The position numbers were made by a program, and so were the translations under genes. The notes under the pieces were generated by a model. It did no database searches. It was given only the letters and a program-made list of their open reading frames with translations, and was not told the DNA's origin. A stretch of DNA of 64,000 bases from Aliishimia sp963721175 (GTDB lineage Bacteria; Pseudomonadota; Alphaproteobacteria; Rhodobacterales; Rhodobacteraceae), in the NCBI GenBank assembly GCA_963721175.1, contig CAVRIG010000007.1, forward strand, positions 650,153 to 714,152, in the 5' to 3' direction. Below are positions 28,604-40,531 of the stretch, in pieces (position 1 is the stretch's first letter; every line of letters begins with the position of its first letter).

Positions 28604-29221
28604 TTACCGGATGGTACGAAGCAGGTTCGAGAGGGCCGCGGCCGGATCCTCGTCCTCCCAGATCTCGGAGATTCCGAAGAAATCCGTGACCGGCGCGAGG
28701 TCCCCGATGAGGTCGGGGGACAGGGCGCCCTCCGCCACAACCGGGATCTCGATCATTTCAGACCACCATTCGAAGATGTCGCGGTCGGCCTGCGCGCCGC
28801 TGCCCAATGTCGTCTGGCCGGCCGGACCGAAGCTCACGTAGTCGGCGCCGCCCTCGGCCGCGGTCATGCCGTCATGGCGCGAGGTCCCGCAAAAGGCGCC
28901 GACGATGGCGTCGGCCCCCAGGTCCTTGCGCGCGGCGCGCACGGATCGAGCGCCGTCGGAGAGATGCACGCCATCGAGGCCGAGACGCTGCGCGAGGAGG
29001 CGATGATCCTGAACCACGATCGCCACGTCCCGCGCGATCGCGACGTCGCGGCACGAATCGGCGGCACGTGCGAGCCGATCCTCGTCGCGTGTGGAGAGCG
29101 CGAGGCGGAGGCAGGCGATCTCGTGCGCGTCGAGAACCCGCGCCAGCCTGTCAGGAAATGTCTCGAGGTCGATTTCCGCTGGAGAAATGAGGTAGATCTT
29201 CGGCTGCTCGATGTCGGTCAT
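28604..29221 (-). CDS. Thiamine-phosphate synthase-like (ThiE/TenI) protein
   Basis: 205-residue TIM-barrel protein of the thiamine monophosphate synthase family, which in ThiE joins HMP-PP and THZ-P. Family elements are the N-terminal IYLISP strand, LRLALSTRDEDRL, VVQDHRLLAQRLGLDGVHLS with the conserved DGVHL, GAFCGTSRHDGMTAAEGGAD, and YVSFGPAGQT. Several active-site residues of true ThiE, such as the Q-NDR set, are not clearly conserved, so a TenI-like or divergent role is possible. It is divergent from the TrmJ-like gene. Confidence 0.8.
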   Translation of the reverse strand: MTDIEQPKIYLISPAEIDLETFPDRLARVLDAHEIACLRLALSTRDEDRLARAADSCRDVAIARDVAIVVQDHRLLAQRLGLDGVHLSDGARSVRAARKDLGADAIVGAFCGTSRHDGMTAAEGGADYVSFGPAGQTTLGSGAQADRDIFEWWSEMIEIPVVAEGALSPDLIGDLAPVTDFFGISEIWEDEDPAAALSNLLRTIR

Positions 29222-29362
29222 GGCGGACTTTCCGGTGGTCTTTGAAGCCGCGATTACCGGATAACGCGCGGTTTGGAAATGCCGGGAGCCTCCGGCGGGA
29301 GTTTGGCGGGCCAAGTGAAGGGGGATTGTTGCGCGCGGGACTTCGGGCTATGCGCCGCCGGC

Positions 29363-30112
29363 ATGGAGCCCGACACCGACATGACACCGGCCTGCATCCT
29401 CGTTCGACCGCAGCTGGGCGAAAACATTGGGGCTGCGGCGCGCGCGATGCTGAACTTCGGGCTCGATCACTTGCGAATCGTGGCGCCGCGGGACGGCTGG
29501 CCCAATCCGGACGCGCGGGCGATGGCCAGCGGGGCGGGGCGGGTCCTCGATGCCGCGCAGCTGCATGACGATCTGGCCGGGGCGCTGGGGGATTTCCACT
29601 TCGTCTTTGCCACGACGGCGCGGCCGCGGGACCTGACGAAGCAGGTCGTGACACCGGAGGCGGCGATGGCGCTGGCCGCGGAGAAGATCGCGCGCGGCGA
29701 GAAGGTGGGCGTGCTCTTCGGGCCGGAGCGGGCGGGGCTGGAGAACGAGGATGTGGCGCAGGCGAACGCGATCATCACGGTGCCGGTGAATCCGGAGTAT
29801 CCGTCACTGAACCTCGCGCAGTGCGTGTTGCTGGTGGGATATGAATGGCGCCGCGCCACCCAGCGGACCCCGCCGGTGGAGGAGGTGCTTGCGGGCGGCA
29901 CGTGGGCCACGGGCGCGGATGTGGAGCACCTGGCGCGTCACTACGAGGATGAGTTGCAGGCGGCAGGGTTTTTCTTTCCGCGCTCGAAGGCGCAGGCCAT
30001 GCGGACCAACCTGCGCAACATGTGGAGCCGGTTCCCGCTGACCACGCAGGACGTGCGGACCCTGCACGGGGTGCTGCGTCAAATGGTGCGGTGGAAAGAG
30101 CGGTCCGACTGA
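29363..30112 (+). CDS. trmJ: SPOUT-class tRNA/rRNA 2'-O-methyltransferase, TrmJ-like
   Basis: Predicted S-adenosylmethionine-dependent RNA 2'-O-ribose methyltransferase; TrmJ modifies position 32 of tRNAs. From the ATG at 29363 (MEPDTDMTPACILVRP) it is 249 residues. The SPOUT knot is seen as QLGENIGAAARAMLNFGLDH, VGVLFGPERAGLENED and VPVNPEYPSLNLAQCVLLVG. The C-terminal part (MRTNLRNMWSRFPLTTQDVR) is the TrmJ-type extension. An in-frame start at 29273 adds 30 residues with no similarity. Confidence 0.9.
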   Translation: MEPDTDMTPACILVRPQLGENIGAAARAMLNFGLDHLRIVAPRDGWPNPDARAMASGAGRVLDAAQLHDDLAGALGDFHFVFATTARPRDLTKQVVTPEAAMALAAEKIARGEKVGVLFGPERAGLENEDVAQANAIITVPVNPEYPSLNLAQCVLLVGYEWRRATQRTPPVEEVLAGGTWATGADVEHLARHYEDELQAAGFFFPRSKAQAMRTNLRNMWSRFPLTTQDVRTLHGVLRQMVRWKERSD

Positions 30113-30172
30113 CTGGACCTTGGCAGGGCAGGGACATAGGTTCCGGTCGAACAATGGATGAGGCCGAAGGGC

Positions 30173-31498
30173 ATGAGCGGCAAACGCAGCATTTTCGAGG
30201 AGGTCGGCCAGGCGCAGACGACGCGACCCGCCGCACAGCCGGGTCTGATCGACCGAGGCCGGCGTGTCGCCCCGCGGGCCATCCAGATCTGGCTGATGAT
30301 CCTCTTCGCGCTGGTGGTGGTCATGATCGCCGTGGGCGGGCTGACCCGACTTACCGACAGCGGGCTCTCTATCACCGAATGGCGACCGTTCACCGGTGCG
30401 CTGCCGCCGATGAGCGAGGCCGACTGGCAGGCGGAATTCGACAAATATCAAGCCATCGACGAATTCCGCATCCAGAACGCCTGGATGGAGCTCGACGATT
30501 TCAAGGTCATCTACTGGTGGGAATGGGGTCATCGGCAGCTGGGCCGCGCGATCGGCCTCGTCTGGGCCGTGGGCTTCTTCGGGTTCCTGGTCGCCGGGCG
30601 CCTGCCGCGCGGGCGTGCCGGGCTGACCCCGTTGCTCTGTGGCCTCGGCGCGGCAGGCGTGGCCGTCGCCGCTGCGGTCGCGGAGCCGCTTGGGCTTCTG
30701 CCGGAAACCGGGGGCACTTCCATCGTCATCGCTGCCCTCGTGGTCGGTGCGGGCTGCATCGCCTGGTATCTGCTGCGACCGGCGCATGACTGGATCCCGA
30801 AGCTGCTGTTCTTGGGTATTCTGGGCGGGATGCAAGGCGCCATCGGCTGGTGGATGGTGTCGAGCGGCGTCACCCGTGGCGAGGGCATGGTGGATGTCGC
30901 CTCCTACCGGCTGGCGGTGCATCTGGGGCTGGCCTTCGTGATCCTCGGCCTTATCGCGTGGTACGTCATGCAGTTCGGTCGCGGGGAGCGCGAACTGATG
31001 CAGGCGCGCCGGGGCAGGGAGCGCCAGCGGTGGGGGATGTCGACCGGACTCCTGCACCTCGCCTTCCTGCAGATCCTGATCGGCGCGCTGGTGGCGGGGA
31101 TCGACGCGGGCCGCAGCTATACCGACTGGCCGCTGATGGCGGGGCAGGTGTTCCCGCCCAACGCGTTCAACCTCGAGCCGGCGTGGCGCAACATCTTCGA
31201 AAGCCCGGGGCTGGTGCAGTTCGTGCACCGCTGCGTGGGTTACGTATTGCTTGCCTTCGGCATCGGCGTCTGGATCGTGGGGCGGCGCAGTGCGCACCGG
31301 CGCACGCGCTTCGCCTTCAATGCGATGATGAGCGGGCTGGCCCTGCAGATCGTGGTCGGGATCGTGACCGTGGTCTACGGTGCGCCGTGGTTTATCGCGA
31401 TCGTGCACCAGTTGCTCGCCGTCCTGCTCTGGGTTCTGATCCTGCGGGCGCGGTTCCTGTCGGGCTATCCGATCGCAACATCCGTCCGGGAGAGATAG
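30173..31498 (+). CDS. ctaA: Heme A synthase CtaA/COX15
   Basis: Oxidises the C8 methyl of heme O to give heme A for aa3 cytochrome oxidase. It is a type 2 (alphaproteobacterial/COX15) enzyme with eight helices. Conserved features are TRLTDSGLSITEWRPFTGAL, WWEWGHRQLGRAIGLVW with heme-ligand His, RLAVHLGLAFVILGLIAW and LVQFVHRCVGYVLLAFG, plus the final IAIVHQLLAVLLW. The ATG at 30173 (MSGKRSIFEEVG) matches the usual start; the ATG at 30158 adds five residues. The M32 peptidase follows after two bases. Confidence 0.95.
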   Translation: MSGKRSIFEEVGQAQTTRPAAQPGLIDRGRRVAPRAIQIWLMILFALVVVMIAVGGLTRLTDSGLSITEWRPFTGALPPMSEADWQAEFDKYQAIDEFRIQNAWMELDDFKVIYWWEWGHRQLGRAIGLVWAVGFFGFLVAGRLPRGRAGLTPLLCGLGAAGVAVAAAVAEPLGLLPETGGTSIVIAALVVGAGCIAWYLLRPAHDWIPKLLFLGILGGMQGAIGWWMVSSGVTRGEGMVDVASYRLAVHLGLAFVILGLIAWYVMQFGRGERELMQARRGRERQRWGMSTGLLHLAFLQILIGALVAGIDAGRSYTDWPLMAGQVFPPNAFNLEPAWRNIFESPGLVQFVHRCVGYVLLAFGIGVWIVGRRSAHRRTRFAFNAMMSGLALQIVVGIVTVVYGAPWFIAIVHQLLAVLLWVLILRARFLSGYPIATSVRER

Positions 31499-31500
31499 AG

Positions 31501-32977
31501 ATGAGCGCATACGACGAATTGATGGAGTTCGCGCGCGAGACGCAGGCCCTGAGCCAGGTGGCGGGCCGGCTCGGCTGGGACCAGGAAACCGTAATGCCCG
31601 TCGGTGCGGCGCCCGCAGCGGGGCGAGGAGATGGCGGCGATGGAGTCGGTCATCCACGCCCGCCGCATGGACCCGCGGGTGGGCGACTGGCTGGAGGCCG
31701 CCGAAACTGGCACTCCGGACCCGGTCGCGCGGGCGCAGCTGCGCCAGATCCGGCGCGGTTTCGACCGGGCATCCAAGGTCCCCGGCAAGCTCGCCGCGCG
31801 TATCGCGCGGGTGACATCGGAGGCGCAGGGAAAATGGGCGGCGGCGCGGGCGGAGAACGATTTCGCGGCCTTTGCGCCGGTGCTGGAAGAGGTCGTCGCC
31901 CTGAAACGCGAAGAAGGCGCGGCGCTGGCCCAGGGTGGCAAGATCTATGACGCGCTGCTGGACGACTACGAACCGGGCATGACTGCCGAGCGGCTCGATG
32001 CGATCTTCGGCGACATGCGTCCCGTACTGGTCGACCTGCGCGCCGCGGTCCTGGACCAGCCGGCGCCTCCGGGACTGACCGGCCGGTTCGACGACGAGGC
32101 GCAGATGCGGCTCTCGCGCGAGATCGCGACGCGCTTCGGCTACGACACGCGGCATGGACGGATCGACAAGGCGGTGCACCCGTTCTCCTCCGGCTCGGGG
32201 CTCGACGTGCGGATCACGACGCGCACCAATCCGGAGGATCCGTTCAACTGCCTCTATTCCACGATCCACGAGGTCGGTCATGCAAGCTACGAGCAGGGGA
32301 TCGACCGCGATTACCTGCTGACGCCGCTCGGGCAGGGCGTGTCGATGGGCGTGCACGAAAGCCAGAGCCGCATCTACGAGAACCAGCTTGGCCGCAGCCG
32401 CGCCTTCACCGGTTGGCTCTTCGAACGGATGCGCGATGTTTTCGGCGATCTGGGCGTCGACGATGCGGATGCGTTCTACGCCGCCGCCAACCGCGTGCAC
32501 CGGGGTTATATTCGGACCGAGGCGGACGAGGTGCAATACAACATCCACATCATGCTGCGCTATGATCTGGAGCGCGCGCTGATGGAGGATAGGCTGCAGG
32601 TCACCGACCTAGAGGAGGCTTGGAATGCGCGCTTCGAGAAGGATTTCGGATATCCGGTCGACATGCCCGCGAACGGCGTTCTGCAGGACGTGCATTGGTC
32701 CGTGGGGCTCTTCGGCTATTTCCCGACATACGCGTTGGGCAATGTCTATGCGGGGTGCCTGCACGAGGCGCTGCGCGCCGCGATTCCCGATCTCGACGCG
32801 GAGTTGGCGCGGGGAGAGACGGAAAGTGCCACGGCGTGGCTGCGCGAGAACCTGCAGCGCCACGGCGGGCTTTTTGAGCCCGCAGAGGTGATCGAGCATG
32901 CGAGCGGGCAGGCGCCGGACGAGGCACCGCTGCTGGGCTATCTCAAGGCCAAGTTTTCCGCGATCTACCAGCTTTGA
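31501..32977 (+). pseudogene. M32-family zinc carboxypeptidase, one frame break
   Basis: Thermostable carboxypeptidase Taq family (M32) cytoplasmic metallopeptidase. The ATG at 31501 begins MSAYDELMEFARETQALSQV and reads to QETVMPVGAAP; an extra base near 31613 then moves the frame to QRGEEMAAMESVIHARRMD. The zinc motif is TIHEVGHASYEQG (HExxH) and SRIYENQLGRSRAF follows. Removing one base gives 491 residues, the normal length. It lies two bases after ctaA, so it is probably co-transcribed. Confidence 0.9.
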
Positions 32978-33028
32978 AGCGCCGGTGGCGCCGGTCTGGC
33001 ACCTGGAGGATCCGGCGCCTCCGGAGGG

Positions 33029-33376
33029 TCAGTTCAGCAAGCCGTCGCCGTCCTTGTCCGCCTCGCGAAAATCGGCGTCCATCTGCTGGGCGAATTCATC
33101 GGTGGACACGGAGCCGTCGCCGTTCGTGTCCAGCTCCTGAAACCGTTCCGCAGCAAGGTGGTCATCGACTTCATCGGCCGACAATGTCGCGCTGTTGTCG
33201 CGATCCATCTCGTTGAAGGCGAAGGTGGCGAACTGGAAGAACTCGTCTTTCGAGACAGCGCCATCGTCGTCCGTGTCCAGCGCATCCAGATGTCCTGAAT
33301 TCAGGATGACCGATTGCGCCATGGACAAGCTGCTGCACAGGCACAGGCCCGCGGCGAAGATAATGATCTGTTTCAT
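33029..33376 (-). CDS. Secreted EF-hand calcium-binding protein
   Basis: 115 residues with a clean signal peptide (MKQIIIFAAGLCLCSSLSMA). Four EF-hand loops follow at regular spacing: DTDDDGAVSKDE, DRDNSATLSADE, DTNGDGSVSTDE and DKDGDGLLN, the last cut short by the C-terminus. A role in calcium sensing or buffering in the periplasm or outside the cell is inferred. A glycine-zipper lipoprotein gene lies 12 bases upstream on the same strand. Confidence 0.9.
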   Translation of the reverse strand: MKQIIIFAAGLCLCSSLSMAQSVILNSGHLDALDTDDDGAVSKDEFFQFATFAFNEMDRDNSATLSADEVDDHLAAERFQELDTNGDGSVSTDEFAQQMDADFREADKDGDGLLN

Positions 33377-33388
33377 GCTGATTTCCCC

Positions 33389-33637
33389 TCAACAGGCATA
33401 ATTTGATCCGGCCAAGGCGCCGGCGCCGGCGCCGCCCGCGCGGAATATGTCCTGCCCGGTGCCGCTTCCGAATTGGTTGCCGATGGCGCCGCCGATCAGG
33501 GCACCGGCAATGGTGCCCGAGGCGCAGGCGATGTTATGCTGCCGTTGTGCCTGTTGCTCCGGCGTGGCGGCCGGAGCGCAGGCTTGCAAGGCGACGATCC
33601 CTGCCACAAGAAAAAGCCAGGTGAAATGTCGCGTCAT
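33389..33637 (-). CDS. Glycine-zipper lipoprotein
   Basis: 82 residues. The signal MTRHFTWLFLVAGIVALQAC ends in a lipobox (LQAC). The mature part has a glycine-zipper helix (GTIAGALIGGAIGNQFGSG, AGGAGAGALAG), as in SlyB/YMGG-type outer-membrane lipoproteins, and a terminal cysteine. It was placed from the ATG at 33637, which has GGACC rather than a strong ribosome-binding site. Confidence 0.8.
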   Translation of the reverse strand: MTRHFTWLFLVAGIVALQACAPAATPEQQAQRQHNIACASGTIAGALIGGAIGNQFGSGTGQDIFRAGGAGAGALAGSNYAC

Positions 33638-33759
33638 GATGGGGTCCTTCCGAATATTCGCACCCCGCGAGCTTGGGCGTATTCGGTCCGTCAGGCAATG
33701 CCGTAATGGACGCAAGCGCGCAGTTTCGCTCATGTTCACTCCGGCGCCTCGGTCGCCAG

Positions 33760-34296
33760 TTATGTCGTCACCGGCTCGCTTGCCACGAAGGCCGAAAGCC
33801 GCGACGACAGCTCGTCCCAATCCGTGAATTCATGCGTGTCCTTCGTGGGGTCATAGCCGCGGTTGCGCAGGACGACATGTCGCAGGACCTGGGTCGCGAA
33901 ATAATCGTACTCGCGCGCCCGGATCGCCCCGGCCACCAGCATCCGGGCCGAGGGCTTGAAGCCGGTACGCATCTGCAATTCCGTCACGTACTCACCGGCT
34001 TCTTCCATCCCTTCGGGGAAGGCGGCACTCAGGCTCACGGAAATCAGCAGCGTATCCAGGGTCTCGAGTTTGGATTTCTGCGCGATCAGCAGCGCCTCGA
34101 ACAGCTTGGGATGACGCCGTTCATGCACCGAAGCGGCCAGGATTACCTTGTCCGCGTCGTCGAGCGGAATGGCGCCGGTTCCCTGCGCGTCGATCATGTC
34201 GACGGAATGGCCGGCCTTGCCGAGCTCCTCCGCGATGAAATGGGCGATCTTGGAGGTCTGGCCCTCGATGCTGGCGTAAATGGTGAGGATTTTCAT
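33760..34296 (-). CDS. Flavodoxin-fold protein, HemG-like
   Basis: 178-residue flavodoxin domain. The FMN phosphate loop is TIYASIEGQTSKIA at the N-terminus, followed by DADKVILAASVHERRHPK and ISVSLSAAFPEGMEEAGEYV. It resembles menaquinone-dependent protoporphyrinogen oxidase HemG and related flavodoxins, but the HemG-specific insert was not verified. The ATG at 34296 starts the fold directly; the longer frame to 34362 adds unrelated residues. Confidence 0.8.
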   Translation of the reverse strand: MKILTIYASIEGQTSKIAHFIAEELGKAGHSVDMIDAQGTGAIPLDDADKVILAASVHERRHPKLFEALLIAQKSKLETLDTLLISVSLSAAFPEGMEEAGEYVTELQMRTGFKPSARMLVAGAIRAREYDYFATQVLRHVVLRNRGYDPTKDTHEFTDWDELSSRLSAFVASEPVTT

Positions 34297-34491
34297 GGCC
34301 GGGCTCCCTGGTCCTGTTACGTGCGGATCTGACACGCAGTGTGGGAGACGCACGCGCTTCATGCATTGACCAGGATCAAACTTCGGGCGGTTTCGGAGCC
34401 CGACTTCAAAGTAGCACGCTCCGCGCTGCGATCGCCGCCGATCGCGGCCTACGGCTGAAAGAGTTACGTTTCGTCGACGGCCACCAGCGGC

Positions 34492-37233
<2,742 letters not shown>

Positions 37234-37427
37234 GTTCGCATGCCTGTTTTTTGATCGACGCTATATCTTGCGTTTCAGCTTATCAGAAAGCGCAGATAAA
37301 GTGCAATGATCCGCGGCCGAACGCTTTGGCAGCCACCCAACTTGCCTGCTAACACACTGTTTTAATTGAAATGTAATTAATCGCTCGGCAAGATGACTGT
37401 TACAGGACAAGTAGTGAGAGGTTGAAG

Positions 37428-37697
37428 ATGAGTCAGAGCGAGACGGAATTGATGTTGAAGGGTTACGGGCTGACGACGGCGGAGGTGTTCTACCACATGC
37501 CGGATTACGCCCACGTGCTGAACACGTTTGTCTGGCAGGAGTACGATATCGCGCCGGACCATCCGCGGCTCTTCAAGTTCATCGAATTCTGGCAGGACGA
37601 GATCGAAGGTCCCCTGCATTCCGTCCGATTTTCGCATCGCAAGATGCTGAAGTCCGGCGAATGGCAGAACCTGCAGGGCGAATTCTATCTGAACTGA
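37428..37697 (+). CDS. usg: Usg family protein
   Basis: 89 residues from the ATG at 37428, preceded by GAGAGG. Usg proteins are known from alphaproteobacteria near trp genes and have no assigned function. Conserved parts are LKGYGLTTAEVFYHMPDY, FVWQEYDIAPDHPRLFKFI and GPLHSVRFSHRKMLK. Divergent from gyrA, with a 194-base shared upstream region. Confidence 0.88.
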   Translation: MSQSETELMLKGYGLTTAEVFYHMPDYAHVLNTFVWQEYDIAPDHPRLFKFIEFWQDEIEGPLHSVRFSHRKMLKSGEWQNLQGEFYLN

Positions 37698-37715
37698 CCT
37701 CACCGGTCGGGCAGA

Positions 37716-39332
37716 TCAGCCCTTGCGCCCGGAGACCGTGCAGCCTTGCGATGCACGGCCAGAGAAACTTCTGCCGCCGCCCGAGAGGGTCAGCGTGACT
37801 CGGATCGTCGTGAAGCCGTAGTTCTCCGTGCCGGTAAATGTGCGCCGATCGAGCGTCCCGTTGAGCCGCGCGCCTTGGCCCAGCGAATTCGACAGGGAAC
37901 CGGAATAGCTGTTGCCGCCGGACGGATGGAAGCTGGCGGACCCGGTGACCCGGCCCACCAGCGGGCAGTTCGCCACCCACGACCAGTTACCCGCCATGGA
38001 GTAGGTCGGCGCCTTGGGCGGCGCGGTCTTTGCGGCCGGTTGCGGACTGGATGGACTCCCTGGGCGTTCCGGTTTCGCCGCCAACACCTTGCAGAGCGTG
38101 CCCGATTGCGAGGTGACCGCGTCGAGCGCGCGCCGACTGGCGAGATCGTCCGGCGACAGCGGCCCGTCGGTCGCGTCCAGGAAGGCGACGAAGCCCTGCA
38201 GCGTGCGGCGCCCCGCGATGCCGTCTGCCGGGCCCGCATCACATCCCAGATCATTCAGCTGCGCCTGCGTCTGGCGGATAATGTCGCGCCGTTCCTCCGG
38301 CGTCATGTCCGCCGCCGGCGGATTGCCAGCCGGTTGCAGCGCCAGCCCCCGCTGGCCGTCCGGGTCGAGCCCCTCCCGCAGGCGCCGGGCCATCTGCACG
38401 GCGAAAGCACCTTCGCGGGAGCCGTAGCGGTCGAGGAACATGTCGTAGGCTTCGGTCGTATCGATCGCGCGCGCCAGCTCGAAATCCGCCCGCATCGACT
38501 CGTCGCCATCGGATTCGGCCATCTCCTCCGGGGCCGCATCCACAGGTTCTGCACCGACGGCAGGCGCGAAGTAAAATCGCCCCAAAAACTCGTCGTAATA
38601 GGCCGGAAACTGCTCGTGTCCCACCGTGCGTGCAAGGTCGCGCACCTCCCGCCGCAGGCCCGACATCATCGCGCGCAACTCCAGCCCGGGTTCCTCCAGC
38701 CGCGGCAGCATGAGGCGCGTGAACACCGAATTTGGGGCGGGATCCTCATCCGACAGCCGGTCGAGCGCCAACTGTCCTGCACGGGCCGAAAAGATCACGA
38801 AGGTACCTTCGGGCGCGGCGATCCGGCCCAGGCCGCGCGTCCCGCCGATCGCCCGGCCGGTGCCGGCGGCGAACGGGTTGTCGCGACAGGCATCGATGAT
38901 GGTCAGCGTCGTCCGCGCCCCGGTCGCACGAATGCGCTCGAGCGGGCTCGCAAGTCCGATCGATTCCGATTTCACGAACCTTTCGGCGCCGGTCTCGGGC
39001 GCGACGATGTCGGTGGGAAGCAGGTAATTCTCGCCGTCGATCTCGACCCCGTGCCCGGCGAAGAAGACCAACGCCCTATCGCCCGGATCGAGTTGCCCGG
39101 TGAAATTGGCGATGCTTCCGTTCATCGCTCGCCGCGAGGCATCCAGCACTGTCGTGACGTCGAACCCCTGCGCCCCAAGCGTCGCGGATATCGCTTCGGC
39201 GTTGGCGCGCACCTTCTGCAGGTCCGGAACCTCGTCGTATGCGTCGTTGCCGATGACCAGGGCGAGCCGCTGTTCCGACACGGCAGGAAGCGGGGCGATC
39301 AGCAGGGCGAACAGGAGTATCAGGCAGCGCAT
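37716..39332 (-). CDS. Secreted caspase-family (C14-like) peptidase with C-terminal accessory domains
   Basis: 538 residues with a signal peptide (MRCLILLFALLIAPLPAVSE). Residues about 22-240 are a caspase-like domain: RLALVIGNDAY, catalytic His in ALVFFAGHGVEID, and catalytic Cys in TIIDACRDNPF. A helical middle part has ARAIDTTEAYDMFLDRYGSR. Near residue 340 there is a peptidoglycan-binding-like repeat (QTQAQLNDLGCDAGPADGIA, GRRTLQGFVAFL). A proline-rich linker leads to a C-terminal beta domain (NWSWVANCPLVGRVTGSASF). Orthocaspase-type peptidases often cleave after basic residues; the target is unknown. Confidence 0.88.
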   Translation of the reverse strand: MRCLILLFALLIAPLPAVSEQRLALVIGNDAYDEVPDLQKVRANAEAISATLGAQGFDVTTVLDASRRAMNGSIANFTGQLDPGDRALVFFAGHGVEIDGENYLLPTDIVAPETGAERFVKSESIGLASPLERIRATGARTTLTIIDACRDNPFAAGTGRAIGGTRGLGRIAAPEGTFVIFSARAGQLALDRLSDEDPAPNSVFTRLMLPRLEEPGLELRAMMSGLRREVRDLARTVGHEQFPAYYDEFLGRFYFAPAVGAEPVDAAPEEMAESDGDESMRADFELARAIDTTEAYDMFLDRYGSREGAFAVQMARRLREGLDPDGQRGLALQPAGNPPAADMTPEERRDIIRQTQAQLNDLGCDAGPADGIAGRRTLQGFVAFLDATDGPLSPDDLASRRALDAVTSQSGTLCKVLAAKPERPGSPSSPQPAAKTAPPKAPTYSMAGNWSWVANCPLVGRVTGSASFHPSGGNSYSGSLSNSLGQGARLNGTLDRRTFTGTENYGFTTIRVTLTLSGGGRSFSGRASQGCTVSGRKG

Positions 39333-39450
39333 CGCCGTAAGCCTAGCGTCCGGACACGCGCAAGGAATCGCCGGAATTCCCGCCCTTTGCCGGGGGCTAT
39401 CGCCGCCGGGTGATTGGGTCTAGCTTGCCGCAAAACGGGGGGAGTACGAC

Positions 39451-40512
39451 ATGCAGCGGTTGTTGATCGACCAGGCTGATATCACGCGCACGGTCCTGGA
39501 CGATGCTCCGGACCGGGACTTGGAGCCGGGTGAGGCGCGATTCGCGCTGCGGCTTTGTGCGTTGACGGCGAACAACGTCACCTATGCCGCGACCGGGTTC
39601 GTCATCGGCTACTGGCATTTCTTTCCGTCGGGCGTGGAGGGAAAGGGACTGCTGCCGGTCTGGGGGTATGCAGAAGTCACCGAGTCGCGGTGCGAAAGCG
39701 CGGCGGCCGGCGACCGCTTCTACGGTTTCTTTCCGCTGGCCGGGTCCGTCGTCATGACACCGGTTGCCGAAGGTGAGAAGGTGATCGTGGACGCGGCCCC
39801 GCATCGCAAGGACCTGCCGGCCGTCTACAACCGCTATACGCGTGCCGCGGCGCCGACGGATGCCGATGGGCTGCAGGCGTTGCTGCAGCCCCTGCTGGCC
39901 ACGTCCTACCTGCTGTGCGACTGGCTGGTCGACAACCGTTTCTTCGACGCGGAACAGGTCGTTGTCGGCAGCGCTTCATCCAAGACGGGTCTCGGGCTCT
40001 GCAAGTTCCTGGCCGAGCTCGATCCGCGCCCGGTGCGGATCGTCGGTCTGACGTCGAAGGGCAACAAAGCGTTCGTCGAAGGTCTGGGCGCGTGCGATCA
40101 GGTCATCGCGTATGATGACATCGAAACGCTGGAGCGGGTGCCGTCCGTCTTCGTCGACATGGCCGGCAATGCGCAGGTCAAGCAGCGCGTTCATGCCCAT
40201 CTTGCGGACGTGTTGCGCCATTCGAGCGCAGTCGGGATCAGTCATTGGGACCAGTTCCGCGACAAGCTCGACCTCGCGGGTCTAAAGCCCGAATTCTTCT
40301 TTGCACCCGCACAGATCGAGAAGCGGCGGGCGGATTGGGGTCCGGGCGAGATCGACCGCAGGATCTCGGAGGCCTGGCGTCGGATCGCGGAGACGTCCGA
40401 AGATTGGCTCGACGTGCGTTCGCACACCGGACTTGCCGCCGCGGCAGACGTCTATCGCATACTCGCCGCCGGTCGTGCCGACCCGCGGGACGGGCATGTC
40501 GTCACGCTGTAG
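39451..40512 (+). CDS. DUF2855 family protein (MDR-like fold)
   Basis: 353 residues. The pattern ALTANNVTYAATGFVIGYWH near residue 45, VVGSASSKTGLGLCKFLAEL near 175 and VFVDMAGNAQVKQRVHAHL near 230 fit DUF2855, which resembles medium-chain quinone-oxidoreductase-like proteins with a degraded Rossmann motif. GGGGGGAG lies before the ATG. No enzymatic function is established. Confidence 0.85.
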   Translation: MQRLLIDQADITRTVLDDAPDRDLEPGEARFALRLCALTANNVTYAATGFVIGYWHFFPSGVEGKGLLPVWGYAEVTESRCESAAAGDRFYGFFPLAGSVVMTPVAEGEKVIVDAAPHRKDLPAVYNRYTRAAAPTDADGLQALLQPLLATSYLLCDWLVDNRFFDAEQVVVGSASSKTGLGLCKFLAELDPRPVRIVGLTSKGNKAFVEGLGACDQVIAYDDIETLERVPSVFVDMAGNAQVKQRVHAHLADVLRHSSAVGISHWDQFRDKLDLAGLKPEFFFAPAQIEKRRADWGPGEIDRRISEAWRRIAETSEDWLDVRSHTGLAAAADVYRILAAGRADPRDGHVVTL

Positions 40513-40531
40513 CCCTGGTGCGGAGCAGGTG

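Noticed and set aside
29804..32548. 914-codon open frame on the minus strand
   Set aside because: Runs opposite to the TrmJ-like, ctaA and M32 genes; composition is that of a shadow frame.
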